DNA from: Nocardioides alcanivorans
GTDB lineage: Bacteria > Actinomycetota > Actinomycetes > Propionibacteriales > Nocardioidaceae
Direction: 5' to 3'
DNA length: 64,000 bases
NCBI RefSeq assembly: GCF_021555175.1
Contig: NZ_JAKGRW010000026.1
Location: forward strand, 124,001-188,000
The notes beneath the pieces were generated by a model. That model was not told the origin of the DNA. It saw only the letters and a list, made by a program, of their open reading frames with translations, and searched no databases. A program made the position numbers and the translations under genes. Positions 8,099 through 16,125 of the stretch are shown piece by piece (position 1 is the stretch's first letter; the number at the start of each line of letters is the position of its first letter).

Positions 8099-9679
8099 TC
8101 ACGCCGCCGGGCAGTCCACGGCATCGTCCGGTACGACGCCGTCCAGCAGGTAGCGCTCGACGACGTCGTCGACGCAGGAGTTGCCCTGGTTGTAGGCGGT
8201 GTGGCCGTCGCCCTCACGACTCACCAGGACGGCTGGTTCAAGCTGTTCGGCCAGCGCCTCGGCCCACTCGTAGGGAGTGGCCGGGTCGCGGGTCGTGCCC
8301 GTGACCAGCAAGGGGTCGGCGCCGGCTGCGGTGAGCGGCGCACGCTCCTCGGCGACCTCCACCTGGATGCCCGCACAACCTGCCAATCCCCATGCGAAGA
8401 CGTCACCGAAGGTCGGCGACGCCTTGCGGAACGCCTTCAGCTGGCCGGGGATCTCATCGATGGGCATGCTCGTGGGGTCGTCGAGGCAGTTGATCGCCCA
8501 GATCGCCTCGGACGAGTTGTCGGCATAGGGGTCTCCGATGCGGGACGAATAGAAGTCGGAGAGTTGGAGCAGTTCGCCGGCCCTGCCCTCCAGCGCGGCG
8601 CCGAGGGCACTGTCGAGCAGCGACCAGTAGTCCTGGTTGTAGAGCGGCAGCACGATGCCGTAGAACGCATTGCCCACTGCCAACTCACGGTCACCCACCT
8701 TCATCGGTGCCGCGTCGACGTCGTCGAGGAAGTCCGTGATCGTGTCGAGTGCCGCATCGCGATCGGCGCCCAGATAACAGCCACCGTCGTCGACACAGTC
8801 ATCGACGTAGGCGTCGATGGCCCGCTGGAAGCCGCGGGCCTGGCCCAGGCTCGACTCCCTGGCGTCGAGACTCACGTCGACCGCACCGTCGAGCACCAGC
8901 CGGCCCGAGGTCTCCGGGAAGATGTCGGCGTAGGTCGCGCCGAGCTTGGTGCCGTAGGAGGCACCGAAGTAGTTGAGCTTGCGTTCGTCGAGCACGGCGC
9001 GGATCACGTCCATGTCGCGCGCCGCCTCGACGGTGGAGACGTGGGCAGCGAGGTCACCGGACTTCTCGACGCAGCCCTTGCCCATCCGCTCGTCCCACTC
9101 CACCGCCGCTGCGATCTCCTCCGGGGTGTCGGGTGAGGGATCGGCAGCGAGGTAGGCGTCGAGGTCGTCGTCACTCAGGCAGTCGATCGGGCTGCTGGAG
9201 CCCGTGCCACGCGGGTCGAATCCGACGATGTCGAACTTCGCCAACAGCGGCTTGCCGAACGCGTAGGAGGCCTGGGACGCGTATTCGGTGCCCGCGGCAC
9301 CCGGCCCGCCCGGATTGACCACGAGTGCTCCGACCTTTGCGTCCTGGTCGGTCGCCGGCACCCGCAGCAGCTGGAGCTTGATCGTCTTGCCGTCGGGCTC
9401 GGCGTAGTCGAGCGGCACCGTGATCCTCGCGCACTCGTTGGCCCCACACTCCTGCCAGTCGGCGACCTGGTCGTAGAACGGCTGCAGCCTCTTGGCGGGA
9501 GCCACGCGCGCCTCCTCGTCGGGGAGCTGCCACTGGGCGCCCGGACGACTGGAGGGTTGTTCCGATCGGGGTGAGTCCTCGTTGCCGGAGTCACGGCTCT
9601 GGGCGACCACCGACACGAGCACCCCGGCACCGCCGATCAGCAGTGCCAACCCCGCGACCAACGCGACGACGCGCTTCAC
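8099..9679 (-). CDS. Exported alpha/beta hydrolase, tripeptidyl-aminopeptidase-like (S33, TAP C-terminal)
   Basis: A 526-residue exported peptidase or esterase. An N-terminal hydrophobic segment (residues 4-26) follows MKR and lacks a lipobox cysteine, so it is an anchor or signal peptide. The oxyanion segment is NPGGPGAAG, the nucleophile elbow GASYGTKLG, the acid probably the Asp of TTRDPATPYEWA, and the His lies in GDGHTAYNQGNSC. Six or more cysteines suggest disulfides, fitting an external location. This family (SlpD/Tap) removes N-terminal tripeptides in streptomycetes. The GTG start has GAGGGAG 6 nt upstream and overlaps the end of holB. Confidence 0.87.
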   Translation of the reverse strand: MKRVVALVAGLALLIGGAGVLVSVVAQSRDSGNEDSPRSEQPSSRPGAQWQLPDEEARVAPAKRLQPFYDQVADWQECGANECARITVPLDYAEPDGKTIKLQLLRVPATDQDAKVGALVVNPGGPGAAGTEYASQASYAFGKPLLAKFDIVGFDPRGTGSSSPIDCLSDDDLDAYLAADPSPDTPEEIAAAVEWDERMGKGCVEKSGDLAAHVSTVEAARDMDVIRAVLDERKLNYFGASYGTKLGATYADIFPETSGRLVLDGAVDVSLDARESSLGQARGFQRAIDAYVDDCVDDGGCYLGADRDAALDTITDFLDDVDAAPMKVGDRELAVGNAFYGIVLPLYNQDYWSLLDSALGAALEGRAGELLQLSDFYSSRIGDPYADNSSEAIWAINCLDDPTSMPIDEIPGQLKAFRKASPTFGDVFAWGLAGCAGIQVEVAEERAPLTAAGADPLLVTGTTRDPATPYEWAEALAEQLEPAVLVSREGDGHTAYNQGNSCVDDVVERYLLDGVVPDDAVDCPAA

Positions 9680-10838
9680 GGCTTGCTCCCTCGGGCAGCC
9701 GTAGCGAGACCATCATCGATTCGAGTGCCAGCGAAGCCGGCACGTTGAACTCCAGCATCTGCTCCCTCGCGGTGAAGATGGCCTCGATGCGGCCCAGGTT
9801 GCTCTCGGGCGTGGTCGCCCGCACCAACCGTTGCAGGTCACCGCGCAGCTCCTCGTTGACGAGCTCGACGGCGGATCCGGTGGCGAGCACGATCGCGTCG
9901 CGGTAGACGGAGACGATGTCCATGAGACAGCGGTCGACCACGTCGAGGATCCGCCGTTTGGCACGGGTGCGCTGCCCCTTCTCCAAGGCGCTGAGGGCCG
10001 GGGCGTACTCCCGTGGGCGGCGCCCTCGCTCGACCACACCGAAGGACGAGTCGAGGTCGGCCTTCTCCTTGGCGTCGAGCTCTTGCGTGATCGCCTCGGC
10101 CTCCTCCTTGGCCATCGCGTGGATCTCGCCGGCGGCGTTCATCGCCGGTCCCAGCCCGGTGAGCCTCACAGGCCAGCCCACCACCTGGTTGCGCCGAGTG
10201 CGTGTCGCATCGTCCCTGGCGAGTGCCCGGGCCCGGCCGATGTGTCCCTGGCTGGCGCGGGCGGCGTACGACGCCAACTGCTCGGGCACGCCGTCGATCC
10301 GCGTGAGGAAACCGGCCACGTCGACCGTGGAGGGAGTGGCCAGACTGATCAGTCGACAACGCGATCGGATCGTCTGGAGCACATCTTCGACCGTGGGGGC
10401 GCAGAGGATCCAGATGGTGCGGGCGCTCGGCTCCTCGATCGACTTGAGCAGCGCGTTGCAGGCCTGGTCGGTGAGGCGGTCGGCATCTTCGACGATGAGC
10501 ACCTGCCACCGTCTGCCGGACGGAGCCAGCGACGCACTACGGACCAGCTCGCGCACTTCGTCGACACCGATCGAGAGCTTCTGGGTGCGCACCAACGCCA
10601 CATCGGCGTGGGACCCGGCCATGACGGTGGTGCAGGAATGGCAGTGGCCGCAGCCCTGCTGCTCGCACTGGAGCGCGGCAGCCAGCGCGACGGCCGCGTT
10701 GGAGCGACCCGACCCGGGCGGGCCGACGAAGAGGAAGGCGTGGCTCATGCCCTGCCCCGCCGCCACCTGCTTGAGCGTGTGGATGACCGGGCCCTGCCCG
10801 ACCAGGGTGTCCCAGACGCTGGCCACGGCAGTGTTCAT
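9676..10838 (-). CDS. holB: DNA polymerase III subunit delta' (frameshifted near 9688)
   Basis: The delta' subunit of the clamp loader, an AAA+ protein that helps open and load the beta clamp. It has Walker A GPPGSGRS, the four-cysteine zinc module C-x5-GCGHC-x2-C, and SRC in RSRCRLIS. As read, the frame runs 89 nt into the next gene with an implausible Arg-rich tail. Adding one G to the run at 9688-9690 gives the ending LPEGSKP and a stop overlapping the hydrolase GTG (GTGA), so I take 9676 as the true end. The ATG overlaps the tmk stop by 4 nt. The tmk-holB order is standard in actinobacteria. Confidence 0.88.
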
Positions 10839-11503
10839 GCTCCCGCCTCGCTCCGGCGCACGACCTGCGACAACCTCGGCCTCACCGCGTCGCGGATGGT
10901 GGCGGCCAGGGCGTCGCGGCTGCCCGACGCGTCGAGCACCAGGTAGTGGTCGGGATCGGCAGCGGCGAGGTCGAGGAACGCCTGACGAACCCGCTGGTGG
11001 AACTCGGCGCCCTCCGCCTCGATGCGGTCACGCTCCTCGAAGCGGCCCAGCCCGCGCTCCGGCGGCAGGTCGAGCACGACTGTCAGGTGGGGGCGCAGGC
11101 CGGCGGTGGCCCACCGGTTGACTGCGGTGACCTCCGCCGGGTCGAGGTCACGACCGGACCCCTGGTAGGCGATGGCGGAGTCGACGTAGCGATCGGTGAT
11201 CACGACCTCGCCGCGGGACAGGGCAGGCAGCAGCACGGTCTCGACGTGCTCCGCCTTGTCTGCGGCGTAGAGCAGCGCCTCGGTGCGATGGGCCAGGTCC
11301 CCGGTCTCCGGGCTCAGCACGATCTCGCGCACCCGTTGCCCGACCCGGGTGCCGCCCGGCTGACGAGTGAGGAGGGTCGGATGGCCTTCGGACTCGAGCC
11401 AGGAACGCAGCAGCTCCGCCTGGGTCGACTTCCCGCCGCCCTCGCCGCCCTCGAAGCACACGAAGAGCCCGGTGGGGGTCAGCAGCGCAGGCGTCTCGAT
11501 CAC
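10835..11503 (-). CDS. tmk: Thymidylate kinase
   Basis: Phosphorylates dTMP to dTDP with ATP in the cytoplasm. The P-loop is FEGGEGGGKST, followed by the dTMP-site DRY motif in ITDRYVDSAIAYQGSG and a LID region with FEERDRIEAEG. I start at the GTG at 11503 because TAGGGT lies exactly 7 nt upstream, the pattern of a leaderless transcript; a GTG 30 nt further upstream is possible but has no ribosome site. It is translationally coupled to holB by an ATGA overlap. Confidence 0.92.
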   Translation of the reverse strand: MIETPALLTPTGLFVCFEGGEGGGKSTQAELLRSWLESEGHPTLLTRQPGGTRVGQRVREIVLSPETGDLAHRTEALLYAADKAEHVETVLLPALSRGEVVITDRYVDSAIAYQGSGRDLDPAEVTAVNRWATAGLRPHLTVVLDLPPERGLGRFEERDRIEAEGAEFHQRVRQAFLDLAAADPDHYLVLDASGSRDALAATIRDAVRPRLSQVVRRSEAGA

Positions 11504-11510
11504 GTGATGA

Positions 11511-11516
11511 ACCCTA
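11511..11516 (-). promoter_or_regulatory. -10 element TAGGGT, leaderless tmk promoter
   Basis: On the minus strand TAGGGT is separated by 7 nt from the tmk GTG, placing the transcription start at or next to the start codon. Confidence 0.5.
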
Positions 11517-11551
11517 GTCGGCGGTCCAGACACGACCGCGACGCATGTGCG

Positions 11552-11986
11552 TCAGCGCAGCCGCCAGCTCGGGATCTCGCTCGGCTTGAACGTGGTCTCC
11601 CACAGGCGGGTGTAGCCGGTGTGGACGATCTTCCAGCCGTCCTCGGTACGCCGATAACGGTCGGCATAGATCGCTGCGCCCTCGAGCACGTAGTCGTCCT
11701 TCGGCCGCATGACCTTGTCCTGCAGGTGCCAGGTGCCCGTCGCGGTGTCGCCGTCGACCTCGATCTCCGGGTGGTGGACCTGGTGCATGCTCCACATGCC
11801 CTCGCCCACGTTGGTGCGCATGAAGGTCATGAGTTCGTCGAGCGAGTCGAAGTTCAGCTTGCTGTAGGAACCGGTCGCCTCGGGGGCGAAGCAACTCTCG
11901 AAGAGCTCCCAGTCCTTCGTGTCGAAGGCCCGCATGTAGCGGTACTTCATCTGGGTGATCTCGTGGATCGCCTCGAAGTCGGTCAT
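11552..11986 (-). CDS. SnoaL-like / NTF2-fold protein
   Basis: A 144-residue small alpha+beta-barrel protein of the SnoaL-like superfamily. The N-terminal helix TQMKYRYMRAFDTKDWELF, the segment SCFAPEAT, the strand with MWSMHQVHHPEIEVDGDTA and the final DGWKIVHTGYTRLWETT are characteristic. Members act as hydratases, isomerases or ligand-binding proteins; no function can be assigned. Its ATG shares one base with the stop of the HerA-like ATPase gene upstream, so the two are co-transcribed. Confidence 0.82.
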   Translation of the reverse strand: MTDFEAIHEITQMKYRYMRAFDTKDWELFESCFAPEATGSYSKLNFDSLDELMTFMRTNVGEGMWSMHQVHHPEIEVDGDTATGTWHLQDKVMRPKDDYVLEGAAIYADRYRRTEDGWKIVHTGYTRLWETTFKPSEIPSWRLR

Positions 11987-13593
11987 CAACGCCGTCCTGT
12001 CCTGAAAACGCCACGGGCGATCTCGCGCGCCGCGGTCCGCATGAAGTCCTTGAACGCGCCGGACTCTACGACCTTCTCCACCAAGTCCTTGTCCTGCTTC
12101 CGCTGGGTCGGAGTACGCCGCTTCGACAGCTTTTCGGCCTCCCGTTGGTGGGGCGCCAGCCCATCGTCGGCACCCGCCCCGGCACCATCGTCCGCGTTCT
12201 CCTCCGCGGCCTTCTGCGCCCCTCGCTCCAATCGCTGCGCAAGGATCTCGCGCGCCGACTCGCGGTCCAGGGCGTCGGCGTACCTGGCCCGCAGCGACGA
12301 CCCGGCCACCTGTTGCTCCAACCACGCGTCGTCGGCCGGGGACATCAACGACTCGGGCGCACGCAACCGGGTCCAGGCGACCGGGGTGGGGGCACCCTTC
12401 TCGTTCATCACCGTCACGACCGCCTCGCCGATCCCGAGCGAGGTGAGGACGCGACCGAGGTCGTCGTAGGCGGGGTGTGGATAGGTGTTGACCGTCTGCT
12501 TGAGCGCCTTGGCGTCGTTGGGCGTATGGGCCCGGAGCTGGTGCTGAACGCGGGAGCCGAGCTGGGCCAGCACCTCGTCGGGCACGTCGGTCGGCGCCTG
12601 GGTCACGAAGAACACGCCGACGCCCTTCGAACGGATCAACCGCACGGTCTGGGCGACCTGCTCGAGGAAGTCCTTGGAGGCGCCCTTGAAGAGCAGGTGG
12701 GCCTCGTCGAAGAAGAACACCAGCTTCGGCTTCTCGATGTCGCCGACCTCGGGAAGCTCGTTGAAGAGGTCGGCCAGCAGCCACATGAGGAAGGTGGAGA
12801 AGACCGCCGGACGGTTGGCGAGTTCGGGCAGCTCCAGCAGCGAGATGACTCCGCGACCGTCATCGGCGACGCGGAAGAGGTCGCTGGTGTCGAACTCCGG
12901 CTCGCCGAAGAACGCATCGGCTCCCTGGTCGGCGAAGGTGATGAGCTCGCGCAGGATCACCCCCGCGGTGGCTGACGAGAGACCGCCGAGATCCTTGAGG
13001 TCGGGCTTGCCCTCGGGACTGGTGAGGTGATGCACGACGGCGCGCAGATCTGCCAGGTCGAGCAGCGGCAGCCCCGCCTTGTCGGCGTAGTGGAAGACCA
13101 GCCCCAACGACGACTCCTGGGTGGCGTTGAGGCCCAGCACCTTCGCCAGCAGCAGCGGTCCGAAGGAGCTCATCGTGACCCGCACCGGGATGCCGTTGCC
13201 ACGGCCGCCGAGCGCGAGCAGCTCGACCGGGAAACCCGTGGCTTCCCACTGCTGGCCGACCCCCGCGGCCCGCTCGACGATCTTGTCGCTGTGCTCACCC
13301 GGAACGCCGAGTCCGGTGAGATCGCCCTTCACATCGGCCGCGAAGACCGAGACACCGGCGGCGCTCAGCTGCTCGGCGAGGACCTGCAAGGTCTTGGTCT
13401 TGCCGGTCCCGGTGGCACCGGCCACCAGTCCGTGCCGGTTGAACATCGCGAGCGGAATCCTGATCGCGGTGTCGGTCAGGGTGTCGGCGTCCACCATGAG
13501 CGCGCCGACTTCGACCACTTCCTGGTCGAACGCGTAGCCGGGCGCGATCGCCGCCTGGATCGGGTGTTGTTCCGGGGTCGCCGACTGGGTCAT
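11986..13593 (-). CDS. HerA-like ATPase, DUF853 family
   Basis: A 535-residue ATPase of the FtsK-HerA superfamily. Walker A is GATGTGKT (residues 59-66) and Walker B is KLVFFFDEAHLLF; QAPTDVPDEVLAQLGSR fits the sensor/arginine-finger region. Family members are cytoplasmic hexameric DNA translocases or helicases often annotated DUF853; the substrate is unknown. An acidic low-complexity patch (ADDGAGAGADDG) interrupts the C-terminal part. The ATG is 7 nt from a TACGCT -10 element, suggesting a leaderless mRNA, and a 16-bp inverted repeat lies just upstream. Confidence 0.88.
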   Translation of the reverse strand: MTQSATPEQHPIQAAIAPGYAFDQEVVEVGALMVDADTLTDTAIRIPLAMFNRHGLVAGATGTGKTKTLQVLAEQLSAAGVSVFAADVKGDLTGLGVPGEHSDKIVERAAGVGQQWEATGFPVELLALGGRGNGIPVRVTMSSFGPLLLAKVLGLNATQESSLGLVFHYADKAGLPLLDLADLRAVVHHLTSPEGKPDLKDLGGLSSATAGVILRELITFADQGADAFFGEPEFDTSDLFRVADDGRGVISLLELPELANRPAVFSTFLMWLLADLFNELPEVGDIEKPKLVFFFDEAHLLFKGASKDFLEQVAQTVRLIRSKGVGVFFVTQAPTDVPDEVLAQLGSRVQHQLRAHTPNDAKALKQTVNTYPHPAYDDLGRVLTSLGIGEAVVTVMNEKGAPTPVAWTRLRAPESLMSPADDAWLEQQVAGSSLRARYADALDRESAREILAQRLERGAQKAAEENADDGAGAGADDGLAPHQREAEKLSKRRTPTQRKQDKDLVEKVVESGAFKDFMRTAAREIARGVFRTGRR

Positions 13594-13600
13594 GGCTCGG

Positions 13601-13606
13601 AGCGTA
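13601..13606 (-). promoter_or_regulatory. -10 element TACGCT, leaderless promoter of the HerA-like gene
   Basis: TACGCT on the minus strand lies 7 nt from the ATG at 13593. Its -35 zone falls in the adjacent inverted repeat. Confidence 0.45.
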
Positions 13607-13613
13607 GACGAGA

Positions 13614-13657
13614 ACGGTGTCGTGGACCCGCCGTCATGGCCGGGTCCACGACACCGT
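13614..13657. promoter_or_regulatory. 16-bp perfect inverted repeat between divergent promoters
   Basis: The arms ACGGTGTCGTGGACCC (13614-13629) and its exact complement (13642-13657) flank a 12-nt centre. The element lies between two divergent -10 elements and covers the expected -35 regions of both. It could be an operator for a regulator of both genes. A terminator role is unlikely because no gene ends here. Confidence 0.6.
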
Positions 13658-13660
13658 CAG

Positions 13661-13666
13661 TAGACT
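13661..13666 (+). promoter_or_regulatory. -10 element TAGACT, leaderless promoter
   Basis: TAGACT lies 7 nt before the GTG of the Rv0430-like gene, mirroring the divergent TACGCT element. Confidence 0.5.
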
Positions 13667-13673
13667 CACCCGC

Positions 13674-13970
13674 GTGATCTTCAAGCGCATCGGCAGTGGC
13701 CGGCCCTACCCGGACCACGGGCTCAGACCCCGTGACTGGGCGCAGGTTGCCCCCAGCCAGGTGCGCCTCGACCAGTTGGTCACGATCAAGGACACCCTGC
13801 GTCTCGACTCCCTGCTGGCGGAGGAGTCGACGTTCTACGGCGATCTCTTCGCCCACGTCGTGCGGTGGCGTGGCGACCTCTACCTCGAGGACGGCCTGCA
13901 CCGTGCCCTTCGGGCCGCACTGCAGCAGCGCAAGGTGTTGCACGCTCGCGTTCTCGAGATGGAGGGCTGA
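13674..13970 (+). CDS. Conserved actinobacterial protein, Rv0430-like
   Basis: A 98-residue protein of unknown function, all cytoplasmic. The core PYPDHGLRPRDWAQVAPSQ, the segment STFYGDLFAHVV and the ending YLEDGLHRALRAALQQRKVL are typical of a small actinobacterial family that I recognise as M. tuberculosis Rv0430-like. Some databases label such proteins VapB-type antitoxins, but no toxin gene is next to it. The following gene is a LytR_C protein, as at Rv0430-Rv0431, so the pairing is conserved. GTG start, probably leaderless. Confidence 0.75.
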   Translation: MIFKRIGSGRPYPDHGLRPRDWAQVAPSQVRLDQLVTIKDTLRLDSLLAEESTFYGDLFAHVVRWRGDLYLEDGLHRALRAALQQRKVLHARVLEMEG

Positions 13971-13973
13971 GAC

Positions 13974-14491
13974 GTGGGAAAGCACCACCAGGCGATCACC
14001 CTGTCCGTCCTCGCGGTGCTGTGCCTCTTCGGGATCATCTTCGGTGTCAAGGCGCTCACCGCGCCCTTCCCCGAGCAGTCGCTGGTCGCCGACGAGGAAC
14101 CGGTCTGCCAGGACCGTGACATCTCGGCTGGCGAATCGGTCGGCCCGCAGGAAGTGACGGTCAGCGTCTACAACGCCGGCGGCCGCGCAGGCATGGCGAG
14201 CAAGACGATGACCGAGCTCATCGAGCGGGGCTTCTCGGCCGGGAACTCCGGCAACATCGACGCCAAGCAGGTCAAGTTCGTTCAGATCTGGGCCGAGACG
14301 AAGGACAACCCGGCGGCCAGGTTGGTGGCCCGCCAGTTCGGCACGAAGGTCAAGATCGTCGCCACCGACGACCTGCCCGGTATCGGTGTCGTGGTCGTCG
14401 TCGGCCCCAACCTCAAGGGCATGCAGAAGGACGCCCCCTCTCCGTCAAGGCCCAGACCGACTCGACCTTCTGCAGCCCGCCGGTCACCTGA
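13974..14491 (+). CDS. LytR C-terminal domain membrane protein, VirR (Rv0431)-like (frameshifted)
   Basis: A single-pass membrane protein with one N-terminal helix (residues 8-28) and an external LytR_C domain. Domain marks are VTVSVYNAGGRAGMASKTMTEL, IERGFSAGN and IGVVVVVGPNLKG. Its M. tuberculosis counterpart Rv0431 (VirR) affects envelope integrity and vesicle release. As read, the C-terminus becomes Arg/Pro-rich and overlaps the convergent antiporter gene; one more C in the CCCCC run at 14434-14438 restores an ending with STFCSPPVT and a stop at 14491. GTG has GGAGGG 7 nt upstream. Confidence 0.8.
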
Positions 14492-14526
14492 CCCCCGGCC
14501 CCACGGACCTCAGCGTCGATCCCGGA

Positions 14527-16038
14527 TCAGTCGGTCCCGCTGGGATCACTCCGGAGCCACTGGGCCAGCCGACCGCTGCGGGAGATCTCGGTGAGCCTCT
14601 CGTCGGTCTCCACCCGCAGCTTGCGGGGCGTGACCACCAGGAGGTCGTCACCACGGCGCAGCACCGTACGTCGCTCGGGCACCATCGTCTCGCCGTTGCG
14701 GATCACGAGTGCCACCGAAGCTCCCCGGGGCAGCCGCAACTCACCCACCTCGACCCCGTGCATCTTCGAGCCGAGGCCGATCCGGACCTGCAACAGGTCG
14801 GCAGCAATCCGCTCGAGCGGCGCCGCCTCCACGTCGAGTTCGGGCCGGTCGTCGCGTTCGGTGAGGCCCAGCCAGCGCGCCGTGATCGGCAGGGTCGGGC
14901 CGGTCATCAGGGTGTAGACGACCACCATCACGAAGACCACGTCGAAGAGCTTCGCGGCACCGTCGACCCCTTCGGCCAACGGGATCGTGGTCAACACGAT
15001 CGGCACCGCACCACGGAGGCCGGCCCAGGAGATGAAGGTCAGTTCCGGGAGCTTCATGGGTTGCACGAGGGCACTCACCATGACCGACAGGGGTCGGGCG
15101 ACGAAGGTCAACAGGAGTCCTGCGGCGAGGGCGAGCCCCACCACCGACAGGCTGATCCGCTCCGGAGCGAGCAGCAGGCCGAGCATCACGAAGAGGCCGA
15201 TCTGGGCCAGCCAGGCGATGCCTTCGACGAAGGACCGGGTGGCACCGCGGTGCGGCAGGTCGGAGTTGCCGAGGATCAGGGTGGCGACGTAGACGGCGGC
15301 GAACCCGCTGGCGTGGGCAGCAGCACCCGCTGCGTAGGAGCCAATGGCCAGCGAGAGGATGGCGAGCGGATAGAGGCCCGGCGCTGGAAGTGCGACGCGG
15401 CGCATGAGCCACGCTCCGGCGTACCCCACGGCGATGCCGATCAGGGTGCCGGCGAGCAACTCGTAGGTGATGATCGCGGCAACTGCCCAGATGCTCTCCT
15501 CGGCGAAGGCGCCGCTGGCGACGAGCGTGACGAGCACGACCGTCGGTGCGTCGTTGAGGCCTGACTCCGCCTCGAGCGTGCCGGAGATCCGGCGAGGCAG
15601 CGGCACCACCCGGAGCACCGAGAAGACGGCCGCGGCGTCGGTGGGCGAGCAGACCGCACCGAGCAGGATCGCCAGCTGCCACGAGAACCCGAAGAGGTAG
15701 TGCGCGCCGACCGCCACGACGGCGACCGAGACGAGGACGCCGAGCGTGGCCAGCGCCGCTCCCATTCGGATGAGTGGCCTGATCTCTGACCACTTCGTCG
15801 TGACACCGCCCTCGGCAAGGATCAGCACGAGCGCCGCGAAGCCGAGTGCGTGGGCGAGCTCGGCGTCGTTGAAGTGGATGCCGAGGCCGCCCTCACCCAG
15901 GGCCACGCCGATGAAGAGGTAGACCAGCAGGCTGGGCAGTCCGGCCCCGGCCGTGACCCGGACGGCGAGGATCGCCACCAGTGTGACCACGGACCCCAGC
16001 AGCAGGAATTGGTCCAACTGGTGGAGGTCGAAGGTCAA
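14527..16038 (-). CDS. K+ or Na+/H+ antiporter, CPA1 family with TrkA-C domain (CvrA/NhaP2-like)
   Basis: A 503-residue antiporter with about 12-13 transmembrane helices (residues 10-400) and a cytoplasmic RCK-C/TrkA-C domain (about 420-490). The transport core shows GAVCSPTDAAAVFSVLR, the ion-site GTLEAESGLNDAP and LRGAVPIVLTTIPLAEG. The TrkA-C part (GLGSKMHGVEVGELRLP, RRGDDLLVVTPR) probably senses a ligand or ion, as in NhaP2/CvrA proteins. The start is TTG with only a weak ribosome site. It converges on the VirR-like gene. Confidence 0.87.
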   Translation of the reverse strand: MTFDLHQLDQFLLLGSVVTLVAILAVRVTAGAGLPSLLVYLFIGVALGEGGLGIHFNDAELAHALGFAALVLILAEGGVTTKWSEIRPLIRMGAALATLGVLVSVAVVAVGAHYLFGFSWQLAILLGAVCSPTDAAAVFSVLRVVPLPRRISGTLEAESGLNDAPTVVLVTLVASGAFAEESIWAVAAIITYELLAGTLIGIAVGYAGAWLMRRVALPAPGLYPLAILSLAIGSYAAGAAAHASGFAAVYVATLILGNSDLPHRGATRSFVEGIAWLAQIGLFVMLGLLLAPERISLSVVGLALAAGLLLTFVARPLSVMVSALVQPMKLPELTFISWAGLRGAVPIVLTTIPLAEGVDGAAKLFDVVFVMVVVYTLMTGPTLPITARWLGLTERDDRPELDVEAAPLERIAADLLQVRIGLGSKMHGVEVGELRLPRGASVALVIRNGETMVPERRTVLRRGDDLLVVTPRKLRVETDERLTEISRSGRLAQWLRSDPSGTD

Positions 16039-16090
16039 GTGCTGCGTCCGTTCCTAGGCATGTGGTCGCGATTCTACCGACCGAGACGTC

Positions 16091-16104
16091 TAGAACTTGT
16101 TCTA
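16091..16104. promoter_or_regulatory. KstR-like operator TAGAACTTGTTCTA
   Basis: A 6-2-6 inverted repeat matching the KstR consensus TnnAACnnGTTnnA at every fixed position. It lies 10 nt before a TACCCT -10 element (16114-16119), itself 6 nt from the ATG of the flavoprotein gene, so a bound repressor would cover the -35 region. KstR is the TetR repressor of steroid catabolism genes in mycolata and relatives. Confidence 0.65.
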
Positions 16105-16125
16105 GTTGTGACCTACCCTGCTGCC

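Noticed and set aside
9591..9676. C-terminal 28-residue Arg-rich tail of delta' overlapping the next gene
   Set aside because: A single missing G explains it and restores a GTGA junction; the tail has no resemblance to known delta' proteins.
13674..13970. VapB antitoxin of a toxin-antitoxin module
   Set aside because: No PIN-domain toxin gene is adjacent; the neighbour is a VirR-like membrane protein, matching the Rv0430-Rv0431 arrangement instead.
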